From Neolewinella lacunae (GTDB taxonomy: Bacteria; Bacteroidota; Bacteroidia; Chitinophagales; Saprospiraceae): 64,000 nucleotides of DNA. The notes beneath the pieces are model-generated. The model was not told the DNA's origin, made no database searches, and saw only the letters and a program-made list of their open reading frames with translations. Position numbers and translations under genes: made by a program. The first letter of the stretch is position 1. Each line of letters starts with the position of its first letter. The stretch covers positions 62,001 to 126,000 of the forward strand of contig NZ_JACSIT010000153.1 of assembly GCF_014349155.1 (NCBI RefSeq), given 5' to 3'. Shown in pieces: positions 16,123 through 24,614 of the stretch.

Positions 16123-17976
16123 TTAGTGTTCGGGAGACTCGTCCGGACCGATGGGTTCAACCTGCGAGATGAATTCCCGGCCGTCCTTACCGTAGTCGTA
16201 GGCCCAACGCTGTACGGCGGGCAGCTTGCCCGGCCAGTTGCCGTGACCCACTTCAACCGGAGTGGTCCACTCCAGCGTGTTGGCATTGTAAGGGTTGGGC
16301 GTCGTCAGCTTGCGGCCTTTCCAGATGCTGTAGAAGAAGTTGATCACAAAGAGCAGCTGGAATCCGAATGTAATCACTGCCGCAATGGTGATGAACTTGT
16401 TCAGGCTATCGAAATGGCTGAACGACTGGAAAGTGTCAAAGCGGTAGTAGCGACGGGGTACCCCGGCCATACCGATGTAGTGCATGGGCCAGAATACGCA
16501 GTAGGCTCCGATGAGCGTGCCCCAGAAGTGGAACTTACCCAGGGTCTCGTTCATGAAGCGACCGTACATTTTGGGGAACCAGTGGTACACCCCGGCGTAC
16601 ATTCCGAAGAAAGCCGCCACACCCATTACAATGTGGAAGTGGGCAACCACGAAGTAGGTATCGTGCAGCTGAATATCCAGGGTAGAGTTACCCAGCCAGA
16701 TGCCGGTAAGACCACCCGAAATGAACATCGATACGAAGCCGATGCCAAAGAGGCTGGCGGGGTTGAAGCGTACGTTACCACCGTAGAGGGTAGCAATCCA
16801 GTTGAACACCTTCACCGCCGATGGTACGGCAATGATGAGGGTGAAAATCACGAAGAAGTTCGAGATAAAGGGGTTAACCCCGGACATGAACATGTGGTGC
16901 GCCCAAACGATGAAGGACAGGAAGCCAATCGCCAGAATAGAGAACACCATCGCCTTATATCCGAAGATGGGCTTGCGGGCGTTAACCGAGAGTACCTCCG
17001 AAACGATGCCCATTGCAGGCAGGATGATGATGTATACCTCGGGGTGACCCAGGAACCAGAAAAGGTGCTGGTAAAGGATGGGGCTACCGCCCACGTGATC
17101 GAGCGCCTGCCCACCAATGTAGATGTCGCTCAGGTAGAAACTCGTTCCAATACCACGGTCCAGCATCATCAGGAAGAAAGCCGACGTCAGTACGGGGAAA
17201 GAAAGCAGACCCAGAATGGCCGTCACGAAGAAGGCCCAGATGGGCAATGGCAAACGCCACATGCTCATTCCTTTCGTCCGGAGGTTGAGGACAGTGGTAA
17301 TGTAGTTGATACCACCCAGCAGTACGGAGAAGACGAACAGCACCAGAGAAATGGTCCAGAGGGTCATCCCCGCACCGGAACCGTCCATTGCCTGCGGCAG
17401 GGCCGAAAGCGGCGGGTAAGCCACCCAGCCCCCGGCAAAAGGACCAGTGCTCAGGAAAAGCGAGGCAAACATCACCATCCCGGAGAGGAAGAAGAACCAG
17501 TAGCTCATCATATTGAGCAGCGGAGAGGCCATGTCACGCGCACCAATCATCAGTGGGATGAGCAGATTGGAGAACGTTCCACTCAGACCGGCCGTCAGTA
17601 CAAAGAAGACCAGGATGGTACCGTGCATCGTCACCAAAGCGTAGTAGAAGTCTTGGGTCAGCGAACCAACGCCGTCGCTGTTCACCGAAATCCACTTGCC
17701 CAGGAAGGGCTTCAGCCAGGCCAGGCTTTCCTCGGGAAAACCAAGCTGCATGCGGAATACCAAAGACATCAATCCGCCAATGATGGCCCACATCATCCCC
17801 GTAATGAGGAACTGTTTGGCGATCATCTTGTGATCCTGCGAAAAGATGTAGTGAGAGATGAAGTTCGACTGGTACTTATCTCCGTGGTGGTGCTCGTGAA
17901 AATGATCTTCGTAACCCAGTTCCTGGATTAGTCCGTCTTCACGGGTAGCCGGTGCCGTAATTACTGCGCTTGCCAT
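16123..17976 (-). CDS. ctaD: Cytochrome c oxidase subunit I
   Basis: Catalytic subunit with 12 helices, heme a and the heme a3-CuB centre. GHPEVYIIILP near residue 308 holds the CuB His cross-linked to Tyr and the Glu of the proton channel (A1-type oxidase). AHHMF near 353 gives the two other CuB His, and HDTYFVVAHFHIVMG near 435 the heme ligands. 617 residues. It follows the ctaC-OmpA gene by 34 bases. The start at 17976 is the ATG of MASAVIT. Confidence 0.97.
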   Translation of the reverse strand: MASAVITAPATREDGLIQELGYEDHFHEHHHGDKYQSNFISHYIFSQDHKMIAKQFLITGMMWAIIGGLMSLVFRMQLGFPEESLAWLKPFLGKWISVNSDGVGSLTQDFYYALVTMHGTILVFFVLTAGLSGTFSNLLIPLMIGARDMASPLLNMMSYWFFFLSGMVMFASLFLSTGPFAGGWVAYPPLSALPQAMDGSGAGMTLWTISLVLFVFSVLLGGINYITTVLNLRTKGMSMWRLPLPIWAFFVTAILGLLSFPVLTSAFFLMMLDRGIGTSFYLSDIYIGGQALDHVGGSPILYQHLFWFLGHPEVYIIILPAMGIVSEVLSVNARKPIFGYKAMVFSILAIGFLSFIVWAHHMFMSGVNPFISNFFVIFTLIIAVPSAVKVFNWIATLYGGNVRFNPASLFGIGFVSMFISGGLTGIWLGNSTLDIQLHDTYFVVAHFHIVMGVAAFFGMYAGVYHWFPKMYGRFMNETLGKFHFWGTLIGAYCVFWPMHYIGMAGVPRRYYRFDTFQSFSHFDSLNKFITIAAVITFGFQLLFVINFFYSIWKGRKLTTPNPYNANTLEWTTPVEVGHGNWPGKLPAVQRWAYDYGKDGREFISQVEPIGPDESPEH

Positions 17977-18010
17977 GGTTCAGCTTTGAAAAGGTTCTTC
18001 TGGTGATAGT

Positions 18011-19531
18011 TTACTTGGAAGGTTCACTGGCCGGAGCAGCACTTCGCGTGATGTAAAATTCAGTACGGCGGTTGGCCTGCCGGCCTTCTTCCGTTGCGTT
18101 GTCTTCGATCGGGCTGCTGGCACCGTATCCCACACTACGCAGGCGATCAGCGGCAATGCCACCTTTCACGAGGTAATTCAGGACGGCCGCCGCCCGCCGT
18201 TCGGAGAGCTCCTGGTTGGCCGTAGCATCGCCCGTATTGTCAGTATGTCCTCTGAGCTGGGAAGTTACGTCACTATTCTTTTTCAGGAAAGCAATTGCGT
18301 CGTCCAGCTGGTAACGGCTCAACTCCGTAAGCTTATCGCTGCCCGTTTCAAAAGTGACGTACTTCAGTACCAGGGTATTGTCGTCGTCGCTTGCCGTCTC
18401 TAACGCCGTATTGGCCTCAGTGTTGAACTCCTGGCTACGTTGGGTGATCTCTGCCGGGAAAAGTTGGTCCGTGTAGGGATCATCTTCCGTTCCCCGGATG
18501 TTGGTCATGAAGTAAGACGGTTGCTTAGCCGCCCATTCGGCGTACTCGTCTTCTTCCAGAACAGTTACGCGTTTGAGCATCGACCAGTGGCCCTTGCCAC
18601 ACAGTTCCGCACAGGCCAACTCAAAATCGCGGGTCTCCCACAGCATTTTCGTTGGGTCGTTGGGGTCGGGAACCTGGTATTCAGGGTATTTGCTCAGTTC
18701 TTTACGCCACTGCTTGGTCGTTTTGTTAGGAGTAAAAACGAAGTAAGTGGGCAGGCCCGGCACCGCGTCCATCTTCACCCGGAACTGGGGGAGGTAGAAG
18801 TCATGAAGTACATCCTGGGCCGTAATACGCACGCGGATTTTCTGACCTACGGGCAGCACCAACTCAGTTGCGTGAACGTCGTCTACGTTCTTTGGGTCGG
18901 TCCAGATCTGGCCCAAGGGGTTTACACCGCCCTCAATGGAACGGAAGTCCTTTTTGCCGAGAAGTCCGTCAGGACCAGGGTAGCGCAGGTGCCAGCCAAA
19001 CTGGAAGCCGGTAGCCTCGATTTCCAGTACTTCTTCATCCGTCCCTACGTCGCCCATGATGTCGTTCCAGGCGTCCAAGCCACCGATCACCAGGAAGGTC
19101 ATTACGATGGCAGGGATGCCCGTCCAGATGATCTCCAGGGTGTTGTTGTGGGAAATGAACTGCGCCTTGCGGCCCTTCTTGGCCCGGTAGGAGTAGGCGT
19201 ACCAGAACAGCAGGACGTGGGTAATAATGAATACCGTGTACGTGACGAGCAGCGTCCAGTTCATCATCGCGTCAATGCGGTATCCATGCTCCGAAGCAGA
19301 AGCGTTCGGGCCGTAACCCAACATCAGGTTTTTGTAGTAGAAGGCAGAGGCCGTTGCAAGCACGAGGAAAACCACCATGAACGCCACCAGGTAAATCCCG
19401 GTCATGTTCGTATTACGGGCTTCCACCTCTTCGGCACCACGCAGTTGCTTGGCCAAATCCCGCACCCGCGCAATCTGCAAAACGATCAGCAGGAGTAAGG
19501 CGACACAAATAAAGACGATTAACGTAGTCAT
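18011..19531 (-). CDS. ctaC: Cytochrome c oxidase subunit II fused to a C-terminal OmpA-like peptidoglycan-binding domain
   Basis: Residues 1-150 hold the membrane helices (three hydrophobic segments), and the cupredoxin domain follows. The CuA ligands are visible: LHDFYLPQF with one His, and CAELCGKGHWSM near 307-318 with two Cys, His and Met. After a linker, residues about 388-498 form an OmpA C-terminal domain: YVTFETGSDKLTELSRYQLDDA, RGHTDNTGDATANQELSERRAAAVLNYL and GYGASSPIEDNATEEGRQANRRTEF, with the Asp and Arg that bind diaminopimelate. The frame is continuous. This would tie the oxidase to the cell wall. Confidence 0.93.
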   Translation of the reverse strand: MTTLIVFICVALLLLIVLQIARVRDLAKQLRGAEEVEARNTNMTGIYLVAFMVVFLVLATASAFYYKNLMLGYGPNASASEHGYRIDAMMNWTLLVTYTVFIITHVLLFWYAYSYRAKKGRKAQFISHNNTLEIIWTGIPAIVMTFLVIGGLDAWNDIMGDVGTDEEVLEIEATGFQFGWHLRYPGPDGLLGKKDFRSIEGGVNPLGQIWTDPKNVDDVHATELVLPVGQKIRVRITAQDVLHDFYLPQFRVKMDAVPGLPTYFVFTPNKTTKQWRKELSKYPEYQVPDPNDPTKMLWETRDFELACAELCGKGHWSMLKRVTVLEEDEYAEWAAKQPSYFMTNIRGTEDDPYTDQLFPAEITQRSQEFNTEANTALETASDDDNTLVLKYVTFETGSDKLTELSRYQLDDAIAFLKKNSDVTSQLRGHTDNTGDATANQELSERRAAAVLNYLVKGGIAADRLRSVGYGASSPIEDNATEEGRQANRRTEFYITRSAAPASEPSK

Positions 19532-19586
19532 CAGCTTGAAGTTAGCTATTTTTCAACAATCCGGGGGCTTATCTCCGATCTTGTCA

Positions 19587-19594
19587 CAAATTTA
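19587..19594 (-). promoter_or_regulatory. Candidate -7 box of the oxidase (ctaC) transcript
   Basis: TAAATTTG on the minus strand fits TAnnTTTG, 56 bases before the ctaC start. A good -33 TTG is not seen, which would suit a promoter helped by an activator at the inverted repeat centred 50 bases further upstream. Confidence 0.4.
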
Positions 19595-19631
19595 ACCAGG
19601 TAAGGGTATTCTGGTTCCGGACGAAAACACT

Positions 19632-19649
19632 ATTTAGATTTTGTCTAAT
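19632..19649. promoter_or_regulatory. Inverted repeat TTAGA-N5-TCTAA upstream of ctaC
   Basis: ATTTAGATTTTGTCTAAT between actF and ctaC. The arms TTAGA (19634-19638) and TCTAA (19644-19648) form a dimer-type binding site. Nearly the same sequence lies upstream of actA at 29703-29720 in the same position relative to the -7 box, offset by one helical turn. Confidence 0.55.
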
Positions 19650-19660
19650 CAGCGTCAATC

Positions 19661-21193
19661 CTAGGTGTGGTGGTGCAGGCTTTCTTCGTAGTATGGATCC
19701 TTCTTCGGCTCCAGCGGGGCCTTGGCCAGCATGCTCAGCACGAAGAATAAAAATCCACCCAAAAAGCCCAGGAAAATGCCGATTTCCAGCAGGCCCGGCA
19801 GGGTGTACCCCGACTTGAATTCCAGGCCATGGCTGTCGTGGCCAGCACCTCCGCCCATAGCCATCGTTCCGTGCTCGTCGCCGCCGTGGTCACCCGCAGC
19901 GTGGTCATCGCCAGCGTGGTCTCCGGTGGTGGCCATGGCGTGGTCATCGTCGGCGTGATCTCCGGTGGCGGCCATGGCGTGGTCATCGCCAGCGTGGTCA
20001 GCACCGTGGCTTTCGTCCGTGCCGGCGTGGTCCGCTGCGTGATCGTCCATCGTTGCAGTAGCGTGGTCTTCGCCGTGGCTATTGCCAGCGTCGAGGGTGG
20101 TGGTGTGTGCTTCGTCGTGTCCTGCCGCGTGGTGCTCCATTTCGATCAGCGTCTGCCGGGCACCTGGCTTGATCATGTTGAAATAGTCGAACCAGTGGCC
20201 GAAGAACACAATGGCGGAAGCGAAGAACAGCGTACCGTACTTCCGCTTCGTGTCATTGCGCATCAGGATGAAGAAGGGCATGATGAAGTTCAGCAGCAGG
20301 TTGCCCCAGAACAGTACGGGATACTCGTCCATGCGCAACTTGAAGTAAATCGTCTCCTCTCCCACGTTGGCGTACCAGATCAGCATGAACTGGCTGAACC
20401 AAACGTAAGTCCAGAAAATGGAGATCGCGAAGAGGTACTTGCCCAGATCGTGGAAGTGCTCGGCCGTAACGCCGGGGAAGTAACCACGGCTCTTCAGATA
20501 GATCAACAGCATGATCGTCAGTGCGATCATCGCCACGAAAAGAGACGCTGAAGCATACCATGCGAACATGGTGGAGTACCAGTGCGCATCCAAAGACATG
20601 ATCCACTGCCAGATCAGGAAAGGACTCGTGAAACCAATTACGGCAATCATCGGTGCAGCCCATTTTTTGATCCGGCGGTGGTGCGCGTAGCTGGTCGTCC
20701 CGTTGGTATCCTCGTCAATGCTGATCTTACGGACGGAGCTGATCAACCAATAGTATACCCCAAGGATGATAATGGTGGCACCTGTGAACCAAACCGGGTT
20801 GAGGAAAGATGATTTGTGCGTTAGCAGAGCATCCGTCGCTACCGCTTCCTGATCGTTCCAGTGGTACATATGGTGGGCGTGCATCCACAGGCCAACAACG
20901 ATGATCCCCATCAGGAAGAGACCAGGCAACAAAAACATACCGAAGGCTTCCCACACCCGCTTGAACTGCACGAACCAACCAGCATAAGCAGTAGTAAAGG
21001 CACCGTAAGCAAAGCAGGCGATAAAGGAAATGCCGATGAAGAAAACGGAATTGTGCAGCAGGTTGGTCCAAAACCGCATGTGGTGTCCTTCACCACCGTC
21101 TACGAAGTAGCTGGCGATGAGCAGCAGCAGCCCAAAGAGGGCAGTACCACCGGTGATTGCTTTTGCGCGGGACGAGAAAACGAAGTTCTCCAT
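19661..21193 (-). CDS. actF: Alternative complex III subunit ActF, with a His/Asp-rich repeat insertion
   Basis: Membrane subunit of the quinol:electron acceptor oxidoreductase, about ten helices, paralogous in fold to ActC. Family features include HMRFWTNLLHNSVFFIGISF and SLDAHWYSTMFAWYASASLFVAM. Between the ninth helix and the last helix lies an insertion (residues about 355-455) built from imperfect repeats of the type GDDHAMAATGDHAD and containing roughly 35 His. It lies in frame and the last helix (GLLEIGIFLGFLGGFLFFV) is intact. Last gene of the act operon. Confidence 0.93.
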   Translation of the reverse strand: MENFVFSSRAKAITGGTALFGLLLLIASYFVDGGEGHHMRFWTNLLHNSVFFIGISFIACFAYGAFTTAYAGWFVQFKRVWEAFGMFLLPGLFLMGIIVVGLWMHAHHMYHWNDQEAVATDALLTHKSSFLNPVWFTGATIIILGVYYWLISSVRKISIDEDTNGTTSYAHHRRIKKWAAPMIAVIGFTSPFLIWQWIMSLDAHWYSTMFAWYASASLFVAMIALTIMLLIYLKSRGYFPGVTAEHFHDLGKYLFAISIFWTYVWFSQFMLIWYANVGEETIYFKLRMDEYPVLFWGNLLLNFIMPFFILMRNDTKRKYGTLFFASAIVFFGHWFDYFNMIKPGARQTLIEMEHHAAGHDEAHTTTLDAGNSHGEDHATATMDDHAADHAGTDESHGADHAGDDHAMAATGDHADDDHAMATTGDHAGDDHAAGDHGGDEHGTMAMGGGAGHDSHGLEFKSGYTLPGLLEIGIFLGFLGGFLFFVLSMLAKAPLEPKKDPYYEESLHHHT

Positions 21194-21254
21194 CTGTGAA
21201 ATGTGTTTCAGCGCACTTATGCGCTAGTTGCTTATTTGGGTGGTTCCGGAGTGC

Positions 21255-22160
21255 TTATTTCCGCAGTTGCTGGTTCGCGGCGGGGGTGCTTTCCTGGGTC
21301 AGCTGCCCCGCAGCGCCCATTTGTTCGCCGTCGGTAACTTGCTGGCCAGCGGCGGCAAACCTGGCACCGGGGGTGCCAACGGCCGGGTTGAAGTTGTTGG
21401 CTACTTCGCTGTACTCCAGCTTGGAGTCCGCCGCCTGGAGGGCACGGATGTAGTGGATGACCTGCCAGCGCTCCTCGTAGCTGAGCTTGTCTTTGTAGGC
21501 CCCCATCGCATTGTACCCGTACATGATGGCGTGGTAAAAGCGTCCGTTGCTGGCGGCTTTGAAGTCGGCCGAAATCAGGTTGGCGGGAGCCAGGGGGTAT
21601 TTTGCGTCGGGGTTGGCGTCCGTATCGTAGATATAGCCCAGGCCATTGCCGGCCGCACCGTGGCAGATTCCGCAGTAAATGCCGTAGAGCTTATTGCCCC
21701 GGGCCAGGCCATCGATCGTGATCGGGAAAGGGTTGCCAGTGATTTCGGCCATAGCGGCCAGGCGACCTTCAGGCGAATCTTCGTAGTAGTAAGGGACGTG
21801 GCCGCTGGTGGGTACGCTGATCTCGTTGGGTGAGTCGGCACCTACCGTCGTACCCATCATCGCCTCAATGGCTTCCAGGGAGGCAGGCGCCTGCGATCCG
21901 TCGGTGTAGGCACCAGCGTAGCCCCGGGGCACGGTACCGTCCACGGTTACGCGCGGAGCCACGAGTTTGGCCAGTTCGATCGTCGAACGGTCGTCCCAGG
22001 TATTGTAGTAATAATAGTTGTAGGTGTTGGCTTCCAGGGCAACCGAGTGTGCCATGTCGGGCATGTACTCACTTCCGGGAAACTCCCCACCGGCATCCGA
22101 GCAAGCCGTCATTACCACGGCCAACGTAAAGGAAAGTACCAGTATGCGCAAATCTTTCAT
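21255..22160 (-). CDS. actE: Alternative complex III subunit ActE, monoheme cytochrome c lipoprotein
   Basis: A 301-residue lipoprotein (lipobox MTAC, Cys 20) with one heme-binding CGICH near residues 162-166 and the distal MYGYNAMGAY Met region, followed by the class I cytochrome c C-terminal helix (YEERWQVIHYIRALQ). It is the likely electron exit from the complex to the oxidase. A Gln/Ala-rich tail of 55 residues follows. It is encoded between actD and actF. Confidence 0.93.
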   Translation of the reverse strand: MKDLRILVLSFTLAVVMTACSDAGGEFPGSEYMPDMAHSVALEANTYNYYYYNTWDDRSTIELAKLVAPRVTVDGTVPRGYAGAYTDGSQAPASLEAIEAMMGTTVGADSPNEISVPTSGHVPYYYEDSPEGRLAAMAEITGNPFPITIDGLARGNKLYGIYCGICHGAAGNGLGYIYDTDANPDAKYPLAPANLISADFKAASNGRFYHAIMYGYNAMGAYKDKLSYEERWQVIHYIRALQAADSKLEYSEVANNFNPAVGTPGARFAAAGQQVTDGEQMGAAGQLTQESTPAANQQLRK

Positions 22161-22208
22161 GCTGTAAACTTCAGTGGAGGCAAAAACCCTCCGGTGGATT
22201 AATTTTTA

Positions 22209-22226
22209 TGGCGCGGACGCAGGTGC
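22209..22226 (+). repeat. Dispersed 18-bp motif
   Basis: TGGCGCGGACGCAGGTGC. Forms a facing inverted pair with the copy at 22306-22323 in the actD-actE gap. Confidence 0.8.
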
Positions 22227-22305
22227 CGGGAAAGTCTCTCGAAAAGCAGTGAACGTCAGGAGTCTAAGCTCGTTTCCTTCCCCTGCTCTTCGGTCCCTAG
22301 ACCTT

Positions 22306-22323
22306 GCACCTGCGGCAGCGCCC
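22306..22323 (-). repeat. Dispersed 18-bp motif
   Basis: GGGCGCTGCCGCAGGTGC on the minus strand, then AAGGTCTAGGGACCGAAGAG. Confidence 0.8.
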
Positions 22324-22334
22324 CGCAGAATGCC

Positions 22335-22916
22335 TTAGGCGGGAACTACTTTGTTGTGCACACTTTCGGCACCGGTGCGCGCGAAGTAGGCTTTGAGGTC
22401 GTCAACGTCGGCTTCGCCCAGGTCAGTGGCGTCGAAGGCAATGCAGAACTTATCGTCCGTGATCCGGTCGTGCAGGCGGCGGGGCTCCGCGCCGGGCCCG
22501 AGGCCACAGATGATGTAAAAGACCGTCACCATCCCTACGGCGGCGAAGAGTACCGTCAGCTCGAACGTGATGGGGATGAAGGCCGGCACCGACCAGTAGG
22601 GCTTACCCCCGAAGATGATCGGCCAGTCGCGCGTGAAGACCCAGGTCATGAACCCGAAGCCAAACAAGCAACCGATGCTCCCGAAAATGAAGCCCGCCTG
22701 GTGAAGGCGGCTTTCTTCCAACCCCAGCAGCGGATCGAGTCCGTGAACGGGGAAAGGCGTGTACACCTCGTCGATGTCGAGATGGGCCGCGTTGGCGGCT
22801 TTTACGGCGTCCAGGAGCTTGACTTCGTCGTCGTACAAGCCGAAGAGGATGTTGCGGCCCGTAGTGGCCGTGAAGCCCTCCATGGGAATACCGCTGTGTG
22901 CAATTGCGTTTGCCAT
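22335..22916 (-). CDS. actD: Alternative complex III subunit ActD (DUF3341)
   Basis: A 193-residue protein with two central helices (GFIFGSIGCLFGFGFMTWVF and ELTVLFAAVGMVTVFYIICG) between soluble ends, the DUF3341 layout. The N-terminus matches GLYDDEVKLLDAVKAANAAHLDIDEVYTPFPVHGLD, the conserved family opening. It packs beside ActC in solved complexes. The gap to actE (175 bases) carries an inverted pair of the dispersed 18-bp motif. Confidence 0.93.
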   Translation of the reverse strand: MANAIAHSGIPMEGFTATTGRNILFGLYDDEVKLLDAVKAANAAHLDIDEVYTPFPVHGLDPLLGLEESRLHQAGFIFGSIGCLFGFGFMTWVFTRDWPIIFGGKPYWSVPAFIPITFELTVLFAAVGMVTVFYIICGLGPGAEPRRLHDRITDDKFCIAFDATDLGEADVDDLKAYFARTGAESVHNKVVPA

Positions 22917-22961
22917 GCTTGGATGGTTGAAAGTGCCGGTTGGAAGCCGGCGCTTGGTCTT

Positions 22962-24437
22962 TTAATGGATTTCGGTGTCGTCTTTGTCTTCGATATCGAC
23001 GGTGGTGCCCGCCGCGTGGTCATTCGCACCGGCTGGTACGTGGTGACCGTGGCCGTGGTGAGCGTGGGCGTGGGGGCCGATGTACTGGTCGCCCGCCGAT
23101 TTAAGGATGCTCTTCACCTCCGCAATCGCCACTACCGGGGCAACCCGCGTGAAGATGAGGAAGAGGGTAAAGAACAAGCCCAGGGTACCGATGAAGATGC
23201 AGATCTCTACCCAGGTAGGCACGTAGTAGCTCCAGCTGGAGGGCAGGTAGTCCCGCGCCAGCGTAGTGGCAATGATGACGAAGCGCTCGAACCACATCCC
23301 GATGTTGATGAAGATCGACATGAAGAAGGTCCAGAACAGGCTGGTCCGCATTTTCTTGCTCCAGAAGATCTGGGGGGAAAGCACGTTACAGAGCATCATC
23401 CCGATGTAGCTCCAATAGTAGGGGCCCATTACGCGGTTGAGGAAGGCGAATTGCTCGTAGATGTAACCGGAGTACCAGGCAATGAAAAGCTCCGTCAGGT
23501 AAGCCACACCCACAATCGAGCCGGTGAGGAGGATTACCTTGTTCATCGACTCAATGTGCTCGATGGTGATGTAGTCTTCCAGGTGCAGCACCTTGCGGGC
23601 AATGAGCATCAGCGTAAGTACCATCGCGAAGCCCGAGAAGATGGCCCCCGCTACGAAGTAGGGAGGGAAGATCGTCGTGTGCCAGCCGGGGATGACCGAA
23701 GTGGCAAAGTCAAAGGATACGATGGTGTGCACCGAAAGTACCAGCGGCGTTGCCAGGCCGGCCAGGATCAGCGAGAGGCTTTCCCAGCGCTGCCAGTGCT
23801 TGGCCGAGCCATTCCAGCCGAAGGAAGCAATGCTGTAAATCTTCTTGCGCAGGCCACTGGCGCGGTCCCGGACCGTAGCCAGGTCGGGTACCAAACCGGC
23901 GTACCAGAACAGCAGCGATACGGTGAAGTAGGTAGAGATGGCGAATACGTCCCAGAGCAGCGGGCTGTTGAAGTTCACCCACAGCGGGCCCCGGGTATTG
24001 GGGTACGGGAAGATGAAGATGGCCAGCCAGAGACGCCCCATGTGGATGAGGGGAAACTGTCCGGCACACATTACGGCAAAGATCGTCATGGCCTCCGCCG
24101 CCCGGTTTACACCCGTCCGCCACTTCTGGCGGAACAGCAAAAGAATGGCCGAGATCAAGGTACCGGCGTGACCAATACCTACCCACCAAACGAAGTTGGT
24201 GATGTCCCAACCCCAGTTGATGGTCCGGTTCAGGTTCCAGGAACCGATGCCGACCCAGATCGTCCAGGCTACACTGAAGGCAAACAGGCCGAGGCAGAGT
24301 ACCGAGATGATGAAAGTAATGATCCAGCTCAGCGAGGGGGCCGTTTCTGTCGGGCGACAGATGTCTTCCGTGATCTGGTGGTAGGTTTTACTACCCGTGA
24401 TCAACGGTCGACGAACGGGGGCTACGTGTCCACTCAT
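22962..24437 (-). CDS. actC: Alternative complex III subunit ActC (NrfD/PsrC family)
   Basis: A 491-residue integral membrane subunit with ten helices that forms the quinol site. Recognised segments are [38 protein letters not shown] and [38 protein letters not shown], typical of ActC. The tail is rich in His ([12 protein letters not shown]), then Asp. It is separated from actB by an unusual AT-rich gap of 177 bases. Confidence 0.95.
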   Translation of the reverse strand: MSGHVAPVRRPLITGSKTYHQITEDICRPTETAPSLSWIITFIISVLCLGLFAFSVAWTIWVGIGSWNLNRTINWGWDITNFVWWVGIGHAGTLISAILLLFRQKWRTGVNRAAEAMTIFAVMCAGQFPLIHMGRLWLAIFIFPYPNTRGPLWVNFNSPLLWDVFAISTYFTVSLLFWYAGLVPDLATVRDRASGLRKKIYSIASFGWNGSAKHWQRWESLSLILAGLATPLVLSVHTIVSFDFATSVIPGWHTTIFPPYFVAGAIFSGFAMVLTLMLIARKVLHLEDYITIEHIESMNKVILLTGSIVGVAYLTELFIAWYSGYIYEQFAFLNRVMGPYYWSYIGMMLCNVLSPQIFWSKKMRTSLFWTFFMSIFINIGMWFERFVIIATTLARDYLPSSWSYYVPTWVEICIFIGTLGLFFTLFLIFTRVAPVVAIAEVKSILKSAGDQYIGPHAHAHHGHGHHVPAGANDHAAGTTVDIEDKDDTEIH

Positions 24438-24614
24438 AATTATTTACAATTTACAACTTACCATGTCCAATGGAGAATTTGCGGTCAGCCATCCTCAGGC
24501 CATGGTAAATTTTACTTTATTACTACTGCTTCCGCAGTGTGTTTTTAGTTATTCCAGCTACCATCAGGCGGGCAATTGGCAATTGTGCCTGCTGAATGGT
24601 AATGGTAAATTCTG
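24438..24614. other. AT-rich gap inside the act operon
   Basis: Clearly lower GC than its surroundings, no reading frame of note, and several short self-complementary pieces. One is CAGGCGGGCAATTGGCAATT running into GTGCCTG, and GGTAAATTTTACT and GGTAAATTCTGC are near copies. It could be a decayed inserted repeat. Confidence 0.5.
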
